Below are positions 19,484 to 28,850 of a DNA stretch of 64,000 bases, piece by piece. Every line of letters starts with the position of its first letter. Positions within the stretch are counted from its first letter, which is position 1. The position numbers were made by a program, and so were the translations under genes. This DNA comes from Mycolicibacterium diernhoferi (GTDB taxonomy: Bacteria > Actinomycetota > Actinomycetes > Mycobacteriales > Mycobacteriaceae), in NCBI RefSeq assembly GCF_019456655.1, contig NZ_CP080332.1:5518001-5582000 (forward strand), written 5' to 3'. A model generated the notes under the pieces. That model searched no databases. It saw nothing but the letters and a program-made list of their open reading frames with translations, and was not told the origin of the DNA.

Positions 19484-20665
19484 ATGATGTCGGGCATGGG
19501 AAATGTCGAAGGGTTCTGGTCGCCGGAGTTCGCCCCCCTCGCGGAGGCACTGCAGCAGGCCATCAACGACGGCGAGGAGTGCGGCGCGGCGATCGCGATC
19601 GACGTCGACGGCGAACTGGTCGTGGACATCTGGGGTGGCCACGCCGACGCGGCGCGTACGACACCCTGGACGGCCGACACCATCGTCAACGTCTGGTCCT
19701 CCACCAAGAACGTGACCGCACTGGCCGGGCTGATGCTCATCGACCGGGGACTGATCGACGCGCACACCCCGGTGGCCGAGGCCTGGCCGGAGTTCGGCGC
19801 CGCGGGTAAACAGCGAATCACATTCGGCCACTTACTGACCCACTCGTCGGGACTATCCGGGTGGGAGCAACCGGTGACACCCGAGGATCTGCTGGACTGG
19901 GACCGCTCGACCACCATGCTGGCCACCCAGGCGCCGTGGTGGGAACCGGGAACGGCCACCGGCTATCACGCGCTCACCCACGGACACCTCATCGGCGAAG
20001 TCGTCCGTCGGCTCACCGGTCAACCGTTGAAGCAGTTCGTCGCCGAGCAGATCGCCGGCCCGCTGGGTGCGGACTTCCAGATCGGCGCCCGGCCCGAAGA
20101 TGCCGGACGGATCGCCGAGATCATCGCCCCCGCAGATCCGTTCGAGGGCATTCCGCCGATGGACCAGTGGAGTGAACCGATGCTCAAGACGTTCACCGGT
20201 CCGGCACCGGACCCGCTGATCGCCAACACCGCAGGATGGCGGGGCGCCGATATCGGTGCGGCCAACGGCCACACCAACGCCCGCGCGCTGGCCAGGATCC
20301 TGTCCGCAATCTCGCTGGGCGGCACCGTGGACGGGGTGACGCTGCTGCGTCCGGAGACCGTCGAGCGCATCTTCGAGACCCAGCTGGAGGGCCCCGATCT
20401 GGTGCTGGCCGGCCATCACCTGCGGATGGGCCTGGGCTTCGGATTGCCCAGTCCCGCCATCGGTTACATCCCGGACGGCAAGATCTGCTTCTGGGGTGGC
20501 TGGGGCGGTTCCTGGGAGTCGATGAATCCGGACCGGCGCACCACCATCGCGTACGTGATGAACAAGATGGGCCCCGGTATCGAGGGATCGGCCCGCACCG
20601 ACCGCTACTTCCGGCTGATCTACGAGGCCCTGGGCGCGAACGACTCCAACTCGTGGCGGGTGTGA
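19484..20665 (+). CDS. Serine hydrolase of the beta-lactamase/esterase (EstB) family
   Basis: A 393-residue class C beta-lactamase-fold hydrolase, probably an esterase. The nucleophile motif SSTK (Ser72, Lys75) follows NVW. LLTHSSGLSGW is typical of this family, and GYHALTHGHLIGEV carries the second-motif Tyr (Tyr-x-x-like rather than a strict YxN). The C-terminal KTG/HxG position appears as CFWGGWGGSW. There is no signal peptide. ATG at 19484 is used; ATG at 19496 (MGNVEG) is an alternative. The 3' end overlaps the convergent MpaB gene by 46 bp. Confidence 0.88.
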   Translation: MMSGMGNVEGFWSPEFAPLAEALQQAINDGEECGAAIAIDVDGELVVDIWGGHADAARTTPWTADTIVNVWSSTKNVTALAGLMLIDRGLIDAHTPVAEAWPEFGAAGKQRITFGHLLTHSSGLSGWEQPVTPEDLLDWDRSTTMLATQAPWWEPGTATGYHALTHGHLIGEVVRRLTGQPLKQFVAEQIAGPLGADFQIGARPEDAGRIAEIIAPADPFEGIPPMDQWSEPMLKTFTGPAPDPLIANTAGWRGADIGAANGHTNARALARILSAISLGGTVDGVTLLRPETVERIFETQLEGPDLVLAGHHLRMGLGFGLPSPAIGYIPDGKICFWGGWGGSWESMNPDRRTTIAYVMNKMGPGIEGSARTDRYFRLIYEALGANDSNSWRV

Positions 20666-21585
20666 AAGGCCCGCAGCTGCTCGTAGCGGTACCGGTTGTA
20701 CGCCATCGGCTCCAGCACGGCCCATTTCGGTAGCCAGCGCCGCGCCGCCTTGATTCCGGCTTTGTAACAGGAGAATTCGGCTTGCTTGGCCGGATTCCAA
20801 CTGCTGTTCAGCAGTTCCTGCATCTTCGGGTGGGTTGCCGACTCGGCGCAGATACGGGCCGGGCGGGCCAGCGCGGGCACCGCGAGCTTCCACACCGGCG
20901 CCACGATCTGATGCAGCCACTGCGGGCCGAACAGGGTCGGCACCGGCGGCGCGGCGAACTGATCGGCCGCCCACTGCAGGAACGGGTTGTCCGCGAGTTC
21001 GGTCGCCGCGACCTCGTCGTAGTAGGCCTGCATCTCGGCCACCGTCGCGGGCACGTCGGCGGCCGAGGACGGGATCCCGACATCGGCCACCGCACCCACG
21101 GTGCGCCACACCACCTCCCGTTGTTCATCGGTGAAGTTCTCGCCGTAGACGGCGATGTAGCCCGCGTAGAACACGTTGAGTGAGGTGGCCCCGACCCACT
21201 TCCACAGCTTGGGGTCCAGTGCGCTGTACCGCTCGCCGTCGAACTCGCCCTTGCCCACCCCGTGCACGGCGGCGTGCTTGGTCTTCAGCCGCTGCGTGGT
21301 GGCCGCCCGGTCCGCCTCGTCGGCGAATGCCAGCGGGCCGTTCCACAGATAGCTGTTGATCCCGCGGTCGGTGAAGTTGGCGGCAAACCGGCCGCTGGCG
21401 TCGACGGCGGCGGCCACCTTGCGGTAGGCCACCTGATCGAGGGCGAGCCGGCCGAACAGGCCGAACGCCAACGGCATCCCCATCCACCAACGCACGTCGG
21501 CGGCCAGTTCGCGGTGCGGCTGGCCGGGGTCCCAGGGCTTGGGATCGCCGGTCTGCGAGTCGATCTCCGATACCGTGTCCGTCAT
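20620..21585 (-). CDS. Oxygenase MpaB family protein (DUF2236)
   Basis: A 321-residue protein of the DUF2236/MpaB/latex-clearing family, helical proteins that often bind haem and act on hydrophobic substrates. Family parts include WWMGMPLAFGLFGRLALDQV, NSYLWNGPLAFADEADRA, HAAVHGVGKGEFDGERYSA (His residues in the likely haem region), NVFYAGYIAVYGENFTDEQRE and FLQWAADQFAAPPVP. The ATG at 21585 has GAGAGG upstream. It is divergent from a TetR gene with a dyad between them, so that regulator probably controls it. Substrate unknown. Confidence 0.85.
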   Translation of the reverse strand: MTDTVSEIDSQTGDPKPWDPGQPHRELAADVRWWMGMPLAFGLFGRLALDQVAYRKVAAAVDASGRFAANFTDRGINSYLWNGPLAFADEADRAATTQRLKTKHAAVHGVGKGEFDGERYSALDPKLWKWVGATSLNVFYAGYIAVYGENFTDEQREVVWRTVGAVADVGIPSSAADVPATVAEMQAYYDEVAATELADNPFLQWAADQFAAPPVPTLFGPQWLHQIVAPVWKLAVPALARPARICAESATHPKMQELLNSSWNPAKQAEFSCYKAGIKAARRWLPKWAVLEPMAYNRYRYEQLRAFHTRHELESFAPRAS

Positions 21586-21620
21586 CTTCCGGCCTCTCTG
21601 CCAAACAGGAAACGCCCGTG

Positions 21621-21640
21621 TGCAGATTAGGAAATCAGCA
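21621..21640. promoter_or_regulatory. Candidate TetR operator between mpaB-like and tetR genes
   Basis: A 20-bp dyad reads TGCAGATT, four bases, AATCAGCA; the arms match at 7 of 8 positions. It lies in the 82-bp gap between divergent starts at 21585 and 21668. Size and place fit autoregulation by the TetR protein encoded to its right plus control of the oxygenase gene. Confidence 0.6.
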
Positions 21641-21667
21641 TCCATCGGGCTGTGTCAAGATGTTCCG

Positions 21668-22312
21668 GTGAGCAAGGTCAGCCGTCGCTACGGCGGACAG
21701 TCCGCCGATGACCGGGTGGCCGAACGCCGGGCCCGGCTACTGGCGGCCGGCCTGGAGTTGATGGGCACCCGCGGCATCGCGGGCACCACCGTGCGTGGGG
21801 TCACCGAGGCCTCCGGGGTGGCGCCGCGCTACTTCTACGAGAGCTTCTCCGACATCGAGGCCCTGCACCTGGCGGTCTATGACGCGATCATCGAGGAGAG
21901 CGCGCACCGGTCGGTCACCGCGCTGGCCGACGCCCCCGACGACGACCTCGCCCGGACCCGGGCGGTGCTCAGCGAACTGGTCGACCTCATCCTCGCCGAC
22001 CCGCGCAAGGGCAGGATCCTGGTCCTGGAGGCGACCGCCTCCCCGGTGCTGGGCCGGCGCAGCCTGGTCGAGTCCAGCCGCTTCGCCGGGATGCTGGCGT
22101 CCACGGCGTCCAGCGGCGGCGATCCCGGCCTGCAGCCCGAAGGCCTCCCGACGGACCTGCGACTGGTCGCCCAATTCCTGGTCGGCGGGGTGATCAGCAC
22201 CATCGGGGCGGTACTGCTCGGCGATGTCGAGGTCGACCGCAAGCACCTGGTCGACGTACTGGTCAACCTGTTCGAGGCGGTCCGCGCCCCGGCGGCCGTC
22301 AAGAAAGCTTGA
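21668..22312 (+). CDS. TetR family transcriptional regulator
   Basis: A 214-residue regulator. After a basic start (VSKVSRRYGGQSADDRVAER) the helix-turn-helix is TTVRGVTEASGVAPRYFYESFSDIEAL at about residues 42-68. The remaining helices form the ligand domain. GTG at 21668 is chosen because the longer frame (ATG 21539) would overlap the divergent oxygenase gene. Its position and the dyad in the shared promoter point to the MpaB-like gene as target. The 3' end overlaps the convergent DUF385 gene by 14 bp. Confidence 0.9.
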   Translation: MSKVSRRYGGQSADDRVAERRARLLAAGLELMGTRGIAGTTVRGVTEASGVAPRYFYESFSDIEALHLAVYDAIIEESAHRSVTALADAPDDDLARTRAVLSELVDLILADPRKGRILVLEATASPVLGRRSLVESSRFAGMLASTASSGGDPGLQPEGLPTDLRLVAQFLVGGVISTIGAVLLGDVEVDRKHLVDVLVNLFEAVRAPAAVKKA

Positions 22313-22772
22313 TCGCCGCGATCTTCAGTCGGCCGACCGCGTCCTCCCACTCGGCGCGGGTGGGCAACCGGCCGCCGGAAAAGCTCATGCCCATCTGGCG
22401 TTGCGCCTTCTTCGGGCCGTAGGAAAGCGCGAGCCGCTCGACGATGTCGACGACCGCCGCCGGGTCGGTGATCAGCTCGCCGCGCATGGTGCGGGTCTTC
22501 CCGCGGTGCGACACCTGGACCGGCGCACCGCCTTTGAAGTTGTACTTCCATTGCGCCTCCAGCACGACGTAGAGCGAGCCGTCGAGCTGGTGGGCGCTGA
22601 CCGGGGTCGCGTACCGCTTACCGGATTTGCGGCCGGTGAACGACACCAGCATGAAATCCGACAGCGGCCCGCCGAGCGGGGACTTGAGGGCGAACTTCAG
22701 CGCGGGGTTGACCACACGCAGGAGCGCGTCGGGGGGATGCACGGCCTCGACGGCCGCCGATTGGTCTGCCAT
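22299..22772 (-). CDS. Deazaflavin-dependent nitroreductase-family protein (Ddn-like)
   Basis: A 157-residue split beta-barrel protein related to F420-binding Ddn/FDOR proteins (DUF385). FMLVSFTGRKSGKRYATPV matches the family core (TTxGRKSGxxRxTP form). LYVVLEAQWKYNFKGGAPVQV and a WEDAVGRL end resemble the barrel strands. It probably uses F420H2 or another flavin-like cofactor to reduce an unknown substrate. It starts 9 bp after the aldehyde dehydrogenase gene and may share its transcript. Confidence 0.8.
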   Translation of the reverse strand: MADQSAAVEAVHPPDALLRVVNPALKFALKSPLGGPLSDFMLVSFTGRKSGKRYATPVSAHQLDGSLYVVLEAQWKYNFKGGAPVQVSHRGKTRTMRGELITDPAAVVDIVERLALSYGPKKAQRQMGMSFSGGRLPTRAEWEDAVGRLKIAAIKLS

Positions 22773-22781
22773 GTCCCCACG

Positions 22782-24383
22782 TTAGGGCCCCTCGGCCGGG
22801 CTGACCAGCACACCGTCGACACGGCGCCACAGCCCGTCGGGGTTGCCGTCGGCAACGGCGCTGGGCAGCAAGGCTTTCGGAACGTTCTGATACGCGACGG
22901 GACGCAGGAAACGCTCGATCGCCCGGGATCCGACCGAGGTGGTCCGCGAATCCGAGGTGGCCGGGAACGGGCCGCCGTGCACCATGGCGTGGCAGACCTC
23001 GACACCGGTGGGCCAACCGTCGAACAGCACCCGTCCCGCCTTGAGTTCGAGTAGCGGCAGCAACTCACGCGCGACGTCGTGGTCGGACTCGTCGGCGTGC
23101 ACGGTCGCGGTGAGCTGACCTTCGATGCCGCGGGCAACGGCCTGCATCTCGGCGGTGTCGGCACAGCGCACGATCAGGCTCGACGAGCCGAACACCTCGG
23201 CCTGCAGATCGTCCGACGCCAGGAAGGTCTGCGCATCGGTGGTGAAAAGAGCTGCGTGACAGGTTGTCTCACCGCCCGGCTCGCCGCGTCCGACCAGCTC
23301 GGCGCGCGCGGCCAGCTTCTGCACACCGGCCGCGTAGTTGCCGGCGATGACCGGTGTGAGCATCGCGGTGGCCGGAGCCGCGGCCAGCGCTGCGCGGGCG
23401 GCGGCGACGAAGGCGTCCAGGCCGGGCCCGTCGACGGCGACGATCAGTCCGGGATTGGTGCAGAACTGCCCCGACCCCAGCGTCAGCGAACCGATGAACG
23501 CCCGGCCCAGCTCGGCGCCCCGGCCACCCAGTGCACCGGGGAGCAGGAAGACCGGGTTGATCGAACTCATCTCGGCGTAGACCGGGATGGGCTCGGGGCG
23601 GGCGGCCGCCGCGGCAGCCAGCGCGAGCCCACCGCCGCGGGATCCGGTGAAGCCGACGGCCTTGATCCGCGGATCGCTGACCAGCGCGGTACCGAGACCG
23701 GGACCGGTGCCGAACAACAGCGAGAAGGTTCCGGGCGGCAGCCCGGCATCGGCGACGGCCGCGGTGACGGCGCGGGCCACGATCTCCGAGGTGCCGGGGT
23801 GCGCGTCGTGGCCCTTGACCACGACGGGGCAGCCGGCGGCCAGGGCGGACGCGGTGTCGCCACCGGCCACCGAGAACGCCAGCGGGAAGTTCGATGCGCT
23901 GAACACGGCCACCGGGCCGAGCGGGATGAAACGCTGCCGGACGTCGGGGCGCGGCACCGGCGTGCGGTCGGGTTGCGCGGTGTCGATGCGCGCGCCGTTC
24001 CAGCTGCCCTCGCGCAGCACCTCGGCAAACAGCCGCAACTGGCCGGTGGTGCGCCCGAGCTCCCCGGTGATGCGGGGCTGGGGCAGGCCGCTCTCGGCAA
24101 CGGCCCGCGCGATCAGGCCCTCGCCGGCCGCTTCGAGGCGTGCGGCGATGTCGTCCAGGAATCGGGCGCGCGCCTCGGCGGTGGTGGCGCGGTACACCGG
24201 GAAGGCCTCGGCGGCTGCGGCGGCTGCAGCCTGCACATCGTTGGCGTCGCCGTAGCGGTAAACGGGGTCGAGCTGTTGCCCGGCGGCCGGGTCGAAACCT
24301 CGGATCTGCGGACCGGTACCGGTGACCGGTGTTCCGGCGATGATCATCTGGCCGGTCGGAGGGCTGGAAACGCTGGTGGTCAC
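22782..24383 (-). CDS. Aldehyde dehydrogenase (NADP+), KGSADH type
   Basis: A 533-residue aldehyde dehydrogenase. GSGQFCTNPGL contains the catalytic Cys (about residue 306) and PVYAEMSSINPVF the catalytic Glu. AVFSASNFPLAFSVAGGDT and VVVKGHDAHPGTSE form the cofactor region, with Lys in the NADP-binding position; GFTGSRGGG is the loop before the Glu. The pattern is that of 2,5-dioxovalerate (alpha-ketoglutarate semialdehyde) dehydrogenases, but substrate cannot be fixed. GTG at 24383 has TAGCGT seven bases upstream (plus-strand positions 24391-24396), a leaderless layout. Confidence 0.9.
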   Translation of the reverse strand: MTTSVSSPPTGQMIIAGTPVTGTGPQIRGFDPAAGQQLDPVYRYGDANDVQAAAAAAAEAFPVYRATTAEARARFLDDIAARLEAAGEGLIARAVAESGLPQPRITGELGRTTGQLRLFAEVLREGSWNGARIDTAQPDRTPVPRPDVRQRFIPLGPVAVFSASNFPLAFSVAGGDTASALAAGCPVVVKGHDAHPGTSEIVARAVTAAVADAGLPPGTFSLLFGTGPGLGTALVSDPRIKAVGFTGSRGGGLALAAAAAARPEPIPVYAEMSSINPVFLLPGALGGRGAELGRAFIGSLTLGSGQFCTNPGLIVAVDGPGLDAFVAAARAALAAAPATAMLTPVIAGNYAAGVQKLAARAELVGRGEPGGETTCHAALFTTDAQTFLASDDLQAEVFGSSSLIVRCADTAEMQAVARGIEGQLTATVHADESDHDVARELLPLLELKAGRVLFDGWPTGVEVCHAMVHGGPFPATSDSRTTSVGSRAIERFLRPVAYQNVPKALLPSAVADGNPDGLWRRVDGVLVSPAEGP

Positions 24384-24411
24384 GTCATCAACGCTAAGCC
24401 CCCGGTGCGGG

Positions 24412-24798
24412 CTAGGCGCAAGCGCGGTTGCGCTGCTCCAGCAGATCGAGCACGGTGTGCCCCAACTCTGCGAGGTCCTCGCCGGATGTGGCGTCGACCA
24501 GGGTCACCCCGTCGGCCACCCCCGCGGTCTCGATGTCGGCGATCAGCCCGGCCAGCCCGCTGACGGTGCCCGCGTAGCGCACCCCGTCCGCGTCGGACCC
24601 GAGCGAGGCGTAGGCGGCACGCACGTCACCGGCGACGGCCACCAAGATGTCGAGGATCACCGCGACCTCGCCGTCGTCGCCGCGCAGCCGGGCCCGGGCC
24701 CGTCGCGCCTGCTGCAGGTCACTGGCGGACACCCGGACAACCGGGGCCGGACCGGAGGTCAGCTCACTCCACGCTTCATCTGCCACGAATAACCGCAC
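24412..24798 (-). CDS. Hypothetical protein
   Basis: A 128-residue acidic protein that I do not recognise. It starts RLFVADEAW after GTG and alternates hydrophobic and polar residues without a signal peptide or transmembrane helix. A central ARRARARLRG helix is followed by EVAVILDILVAVAGDVRAAYA, and it ends near LGHTVLDLLEQRNRAC. It is probably coding: GC bias matches neighbours, and TAACCT lies six bases before the GTG (plus-strand 24805-24810), a leaderless arrangement. It sits back-to-back with the NRPS-like gene, whose start is 125 bp away. Confidence 0.65.
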   Translation of the reverse strand: MRLFVADEAWSELTSGPAPVVRVSASDLQQARRARARLRGDDGEVAVILDILVAVAGDVRAAYASLGSDADGVRYAGTVSGLAGLIADIETAGVADGVTLVDATSGEDLAELGHTVLDLLEQRNRACA

Positions 24799-24911
24799 AT
24801 ACCCAGGTTAGGAACGCACCGCGGCCCGGCCAACGGTTGCAATCAGCACGACCGTAAGGAAATTTTCCCGGTGCATTCACGCGCCGCTCGCGGGCCCGCC
24901 GGGGCGCTTAG

Positions 24912-24917
24912 TAGTTT
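24912..24917 (+). promoter_or_regulatory. -10 box TAGTTT, leaderless start of the NRPS operon
   Basis: TAGTTT ends six bases before the GTG at 24924, the spacing for leaderless transcription. No clear -35 element is visible. It would drive the three-gene NRPS, peptidase and flippase operon. Confidence 0.55.
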
Positions 24918-24923
24918 GGAGCA

Positions 24924-27900
24924 GTGACAGCGGAGACCGGCCAGGCGATTCCTCCTCAGTACCTTCTCTCCCCGGCAGCCGCTCCGCCACGGACCCTGGT
25001 CGACGTCCTCTACGAGACGGCCAACCGCTACCCGGACGCCCCCGCCATCGACGACGGTGAGGTGCAGCTCACCTATGCCGAGCTGATCAGCGACATCGAG
25101 GACAGCGTGGAATGGCTGGCGGCCCGCGGTATCGGCCGCGGTGACCGGATCGGCATCCGGATGGCCTCGGGCAGCTACGCCCTCTACACCGCGATCCTGG
25201 CCACCCTGGCCACCGGCGCCGCCTACGTCCCGGTCGACGCCGACGACCCCGAGGAACGCGCCGCACTCGTCTTCACCGAGGCCGAGGTGGTGGCGGTCAT
25301 CACCGACCAGGGCCTGGTGCGCGGCCCGGGTTCCTCCCGCGGCTGGCGGGCGGCGGCGCCACTCACCCGCGACGACGCCTGGATCATCTTCACCTCCGGA
25401 TCGACCGGCACCCCCAAGGGTGTCGCGGTGACGCACCGCAGCGCCGCGGCCTTCGTCGACGCCGAGGCGCGGATGTTCCTGCAGTCCTCGCCCATCGGCC
25501 CCGGCGACCGGGTGCTGGCCGGGCTGTCGGTGGCCTTCGACGCCTCCTGCGAGGAGATGTGGCTGGCCTGGCGCAACGGCGCCTGCCTGGTCCCGGCACC
25601 GCGGTCGCTGGTGCGCAGCGGGATGGACCTGGGCCCGTGGCTGGTGTCCCGGGACATCACCGTCGTCTCGACCGTCCCCACGCTGGCCGCGCTGTGGCCG
25701 GCCGAGGCACTGGAGTCGGTGCGGTTGCTGATCTTCGGCGGTGAGGCCTGCCCGCCCGAACTCGCCGAACGGCTCGCGGTGGACGGGCGCGAGGTGTGGA
25801 ACACCTACGGCCCGACCGAGGCGACCGTGGTGGCCTGCGCGGCCCGCCTGGACGGGTTCGGAAGGCTGGAGCGCAGCGACCCGGGTCATGAGCCGCGCCC
25901 GGTCAGCATCGGGCTGCCGCTGCCGGGCTGGGACCTCGTCGTGGTGGACCGCGCCGGTCTGCCGGTGGGCCCGGGCGAGGTCGGTGAGCTGGTGATCGGC
26001 GGCGTCGGGCTGGCCCGCTACCTGGACCCGGAGAAGGACGCCGAGAAGTACGCGGCCATGCCGTCGCTGGGCTGGGAGCGCGCCTACCGCAGCGGCGACC
26101 TGGTGCGGCTGGAGGCCGACGGCCTGTACTTCCAGGGCCGCGCCGACGACCAGGTCAAGGTCGGTGGGCGGCGTATCGAACTCGGCGAGGTGGACAACGC
26201 GCTGGTGCACCTACCCGGGGTGAGCGCCGGGGCGGCCGCCGTGCGCCGCACCGCCAGCGGCACGCCCCTGCTGGTCGGCTACATCGCAAGCGCCGACCCG
26301 GAATTCGACCTCGCCAAGGCCCGCGCCGAGCTTTCCGAGGCGCTGCCCGCCGCGCTGGTCCCCCGCCTGGTGCTGCTCGACGAACTGCCCACCCGGACCT
26401 CGGGGAAGGTGGATCGCAACGCGCTGCCGTGGCCGGTCGACCCCGCCGCCGGAGGCGCGGGGGCCGAGGAGCCCGAACTGGGCGGCACCATGGGCTGGCT
26501 GGCCGGACTGTGGCGCGACGTGCTGGCCGCGGTGGTGGACGGACCGGAAGCCGACTTCTTCGCCCTCGGCGGCGGATCGCTGTCGGCCGCGCAACTGGTC
26601 GCGGCGGTGCGCGCCCGTTATCCGCAGGTCACCGTCGCCGATCTGTACGACCACCCGCGGCTGGGTTCGCTGGCCGGCTATCTCGACGAGCTGGCCCCGC
26701 CCCCGGAGGTGGTGCGCCGCGACGTCACACCCACACCGGTTCGCACCCAATTGGCACAGGTGGCGCTGTCGGTGCCGCTGGCCACGCTGACCGGCCTGCA
26801 GTGGGTGATCTGGCTGGCCATCCTGAACAACCTCGCCGCCGCCGTGGACCTGGTGCCCTGGGCGGCAGGCGTGAACTGGTGGTGGATCATCGCCGGGTTC
26901 CTGGTCTTCATCACCCCGCCCGGACGGATGGGCATCGCCGTACTGGGTGCGCGCACCCTGCTCTCCGGGTTGCAGCCGGGCACTTACCGGCGCGGCGGAT
27001 CCGAGCACCTGCGGGTCTGGTTCGCCGAGCGGCTGGCCGAGGCCAGCGGGGCGGAGAATCAGGCCGGGGCCCCGTGGCTGGTGTATTACGCCCGGGCCCT
27101 TGGTAATTCGATCGGCAAGGGGGTCGACCTGCACTCCGCACCGCCGGTCACCGGGATGCTCACCCTGGGCCATCGGTGCTCGATCGAACCCGAGGTCGAC
27201 CTGACCGGGCACTGGATCGACGGGGACCTGTTCCACGTCGGCCCGATCACCATCGGCAACGACTCCACCATCGGTGCCCGCACCACCCTGCTGCCGGGGG
27301 CGTCGATCGGCAAGAACGCCGATGTCGCCGCCGGCTCCGGCGTGATCGGCAAGGTCAAGAACGGGCAGTACTGGAAGGGCTCGCCGGCGGCGAAATCCGG
27401 TAAGGCGCGCCACCCTTGGCCGCAGGAGCGGCCCGCCCGCGCCCCGGTGTGGGTCGCCGTCTTCGGCATCACCTCGATGCTGCTGGGCGCACTGCCGCTG
27501 GCCGGGCTCGCCGCCGGGCTGGCCGTGCTCGGCTGGGCGATCCGCGACACCGCCACCGGAGCCGACGCGATCGTCCCGGCCCTGATGTGGACCCCGGTGG
27601 GAGCACTGGTCGCCGTGGCCGTGTACGCCGCACTGACCGTGATCGGGGTACGCCTGCTGGCCATCGGACTGACCGAGGGCTATCACCCGGTGCGCAGCCG
27701 CGTCGGGTGGCAACTGTGGGCCACCGAACGGCTGATGGACGCCGCGCGCAACTATCTGTTCCCGCTCTACGCCAGCCTGCTCACCCCGTGGTGGCTCCGC
27801 CTGCTCGGCGCCAAAGTGGGCAAGGACACCGAGATTTCGACCGCGCTGCTCACCCCGAAGTTCACCGAGATCTGCGACGGCGCTTTCCTGGCCGACGACA

Positions 27901-28850
27901 CCATGGTGGCCTCCTACGAGCTCGGCGGCGGCTGGATCCACGTCGCGAAGGCCACCATCGGCAAACGAGCGTTCCTGGGCAACTCGGGTATCACCCAGCC
28001 CGGCCGCCGGGTGCCCGACGACGGGCTGGTGGCCGTGCTGTCGGCCACCCCGCACAAGGCCAAGGCGGGTTCCTCCTGGCTGGGCAGCCCGCCGATCCGG
28101 TTGCGCCGCAAGCCCACCGCCGCGGACACGATCCGCACCTTCCACCCGTCCACCGAGCTGCGGGTGATGCGCGCGGTCGTCGAGACCTGCCGGCTCATCC
28201 CGGTCATCGTCACCTTCGCGATCGGCGTCGCGGTGCTGGGCGCGCTGCACCACCTGGCCGGCGCCATCGGCTACGGCTGGACCGCGCTGGCCGGCGGTTT
28301 GGTGCTGCTGGCCGCCGGGGCTGTCGCGGGTGCGATTGCGGTGGCGGCGAAATGGATTGTGGTGGGCCGCATCGAGGCGGTCGAACACCCGCTGTGGTCA
28401 TCGTTCGTGTGGCGCAACGAGGTGTCGGACACCTTCGTCGAGACGGTGGCCGCGCCGTGGTTCGCCCGGGCCGCCAGCGGCACCCCGGTGATGAACATCT
28501 GGCTGCGTGGTCTGGGTGCCCGGATCGGCCGCGGGGTCTGGTGCGAGACCTACTGGCTGCCCGAGGCGGATCTGATCACCCTCGGCGACGGCAGCACCGT
28601 GAACCGGGGTTGTGTGGTGCAGACCCACCTGTTCCACGACCGGATCATGCGGATGGACACCGTGATCCTCGACGAGGGCGCCACCCTGGGCCCGCACTGC
28701 GTGGCGTTGCCGGCCTCGCGCATCGGCGCGGGCGCCACCGTCGGCCCCGCCTCGTTGGTGATGCGCGGTGACGAGGTGCCGCCGTGGACCCGCTGGCAGG
28801 GCAACCCGATCGCACCATGGACGGTCAAGCGCAAGAAGCACGACCGATGA
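24924..28850 (+). CDS. Pls/PosA-type NRPS: adenylation, carrier and membrane/hexapeptide terminal domains
   Basis: A 1308-residue membrane NRPS. The adenylation domain occupies roughly residues 20-510: IIFTSGSTGTPKG (about 153), FDASCEEMW (about 203), NTYGPTEATVV, YRSGDLVRLEADG and RTSGKVDRNALP. A carrier domain follows with LGGGSLSAAQL, where Ser552 takes phosphopantetheine. No ordinary condensation or thioesterase domain follows. Instead there are about six transmembrane helices in pairs (near 620-680, 845-900 and 1095-1150) alternating with three hexapeptide-like beta-helix segments (for example ITIGNDSTIGARTTLLPGAS). This is the layout of the Pls/PosA family that includes epsilon-poly-lysine synthetase. 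The hand-read specificity pocket D-A-E-S-I-G-T-V-V plus Lys suggests a basic amino acid. It is ATGA-coupled to the next gene. Confidence 0.88.
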   Translation: MTAETGQAIPPQYLLSPAAAPPRTLVDVLYETANRYPDAPAIDDGEVQLTYAELISDIEDSVEWLAARGIGRGDRIGIRMASGSYALYTAILATLATGAAYVPVDADDPEERAALVFTEAEVVAVITDQGLVRGPGSSRGWRAAAPLTRDDAWIIFTSGSTGTPKGVAVTHRSAAAFVDAEARMFLQSSPIGPGDRVLAGLSVAFDASCEEMWLAWRNGACLVPAPRSLVRSGMDLGPWLVSRDITVVSTVPTLAALWPAEALESVRLLIFGGEACPPELAERLAVDGREVWNTYGPTEATVVACAARLDGFGRLERSDPGHEPRPVSIGLPLPGWDLVVVDRAGLPVGPGEVGELVIGGVGLARYLDPEKDAEKYAAMPSLGWERAYRSGDLVRLEADGLYFQGRADDQVKVGGRRIELGEVDNALVHLPGVSAGAAAVRRTASGTPLLVGYIASADPEFDLAKARAELSEALPAALVPRLVLLDELPTRTSGKVDRNALPWPVDPAAGGAGAEEPELGGTMGWLAGLWRDVLAAVVDGPEADFFALGGGSLSAAQLVAAVRARYPQVTVADLYDHPRLGSLAGYLDELAPPPEVVRRDVTPTPVRTQLAQVALSVPLATLTGLQWVIWLAILNNLAAAVDLVPWAAGVNWWWIIAGFLVFITPPGRMGIAVLGARTLLSGLQPGTYRRGGSEHLRVWFAERLAEASGAENQAGAPWLVYYARALGNSIGKGVDLHSAPPVTGMLTLGHRCSIEPEVDLTGHWIDGDLFHVGPITIGNDSTIGARTTLLPGASIGKNADVAAGSGVIGKVKNGQYWKGSPAAKSGKARHPWPQERPARAPVWVAVFGITSMLLGALPLAGLAAGLAVLGWAIRDTATGADAIVPALMWTPVGALVAVAVYAALTVIGVRLLAIGLTEGYHPVRSRVGWQLWATERLMDAARNYLFPLYASLLTPWWLRLLGAKVGKDTEISTALLTPKFTEICDGAFLADDTMVASYELGGGWIHVAKATIGKRAFLGNSGITQPGRRVPDDGLVAVLSATPHKAKAGSSWLGSPPIRLRRKPTAADTIRTFHPSTELRVMRAVVETCRLIPVIVTFAIGVAVLGALHHLAGAIGYGWTALAGGLVLLAAGAVAGAIAVAAKWIVVGRIEAVEHPLWSSFVWRNEVSDTFVETVAAPWFARAASGTPVMNIWLRGLGARIGRGVWCETYWLPEADLITLGDGSTVNRGCVVQTHLFHDRIMRMDTVILDEGATLGPHCVALPASRIGAGATVGPASLVMRGDEVPPWTRWQGNPIAPWTVKRKKHDR

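Noticed and set aside
24843-28388. Two long minus-strand open frames antisense to the NRPS gene
   Set aside because: They show only Arg/His/Gly/Gln-rich filler without motifs; the plus strand encodes clear adenylation and carrier motifs.
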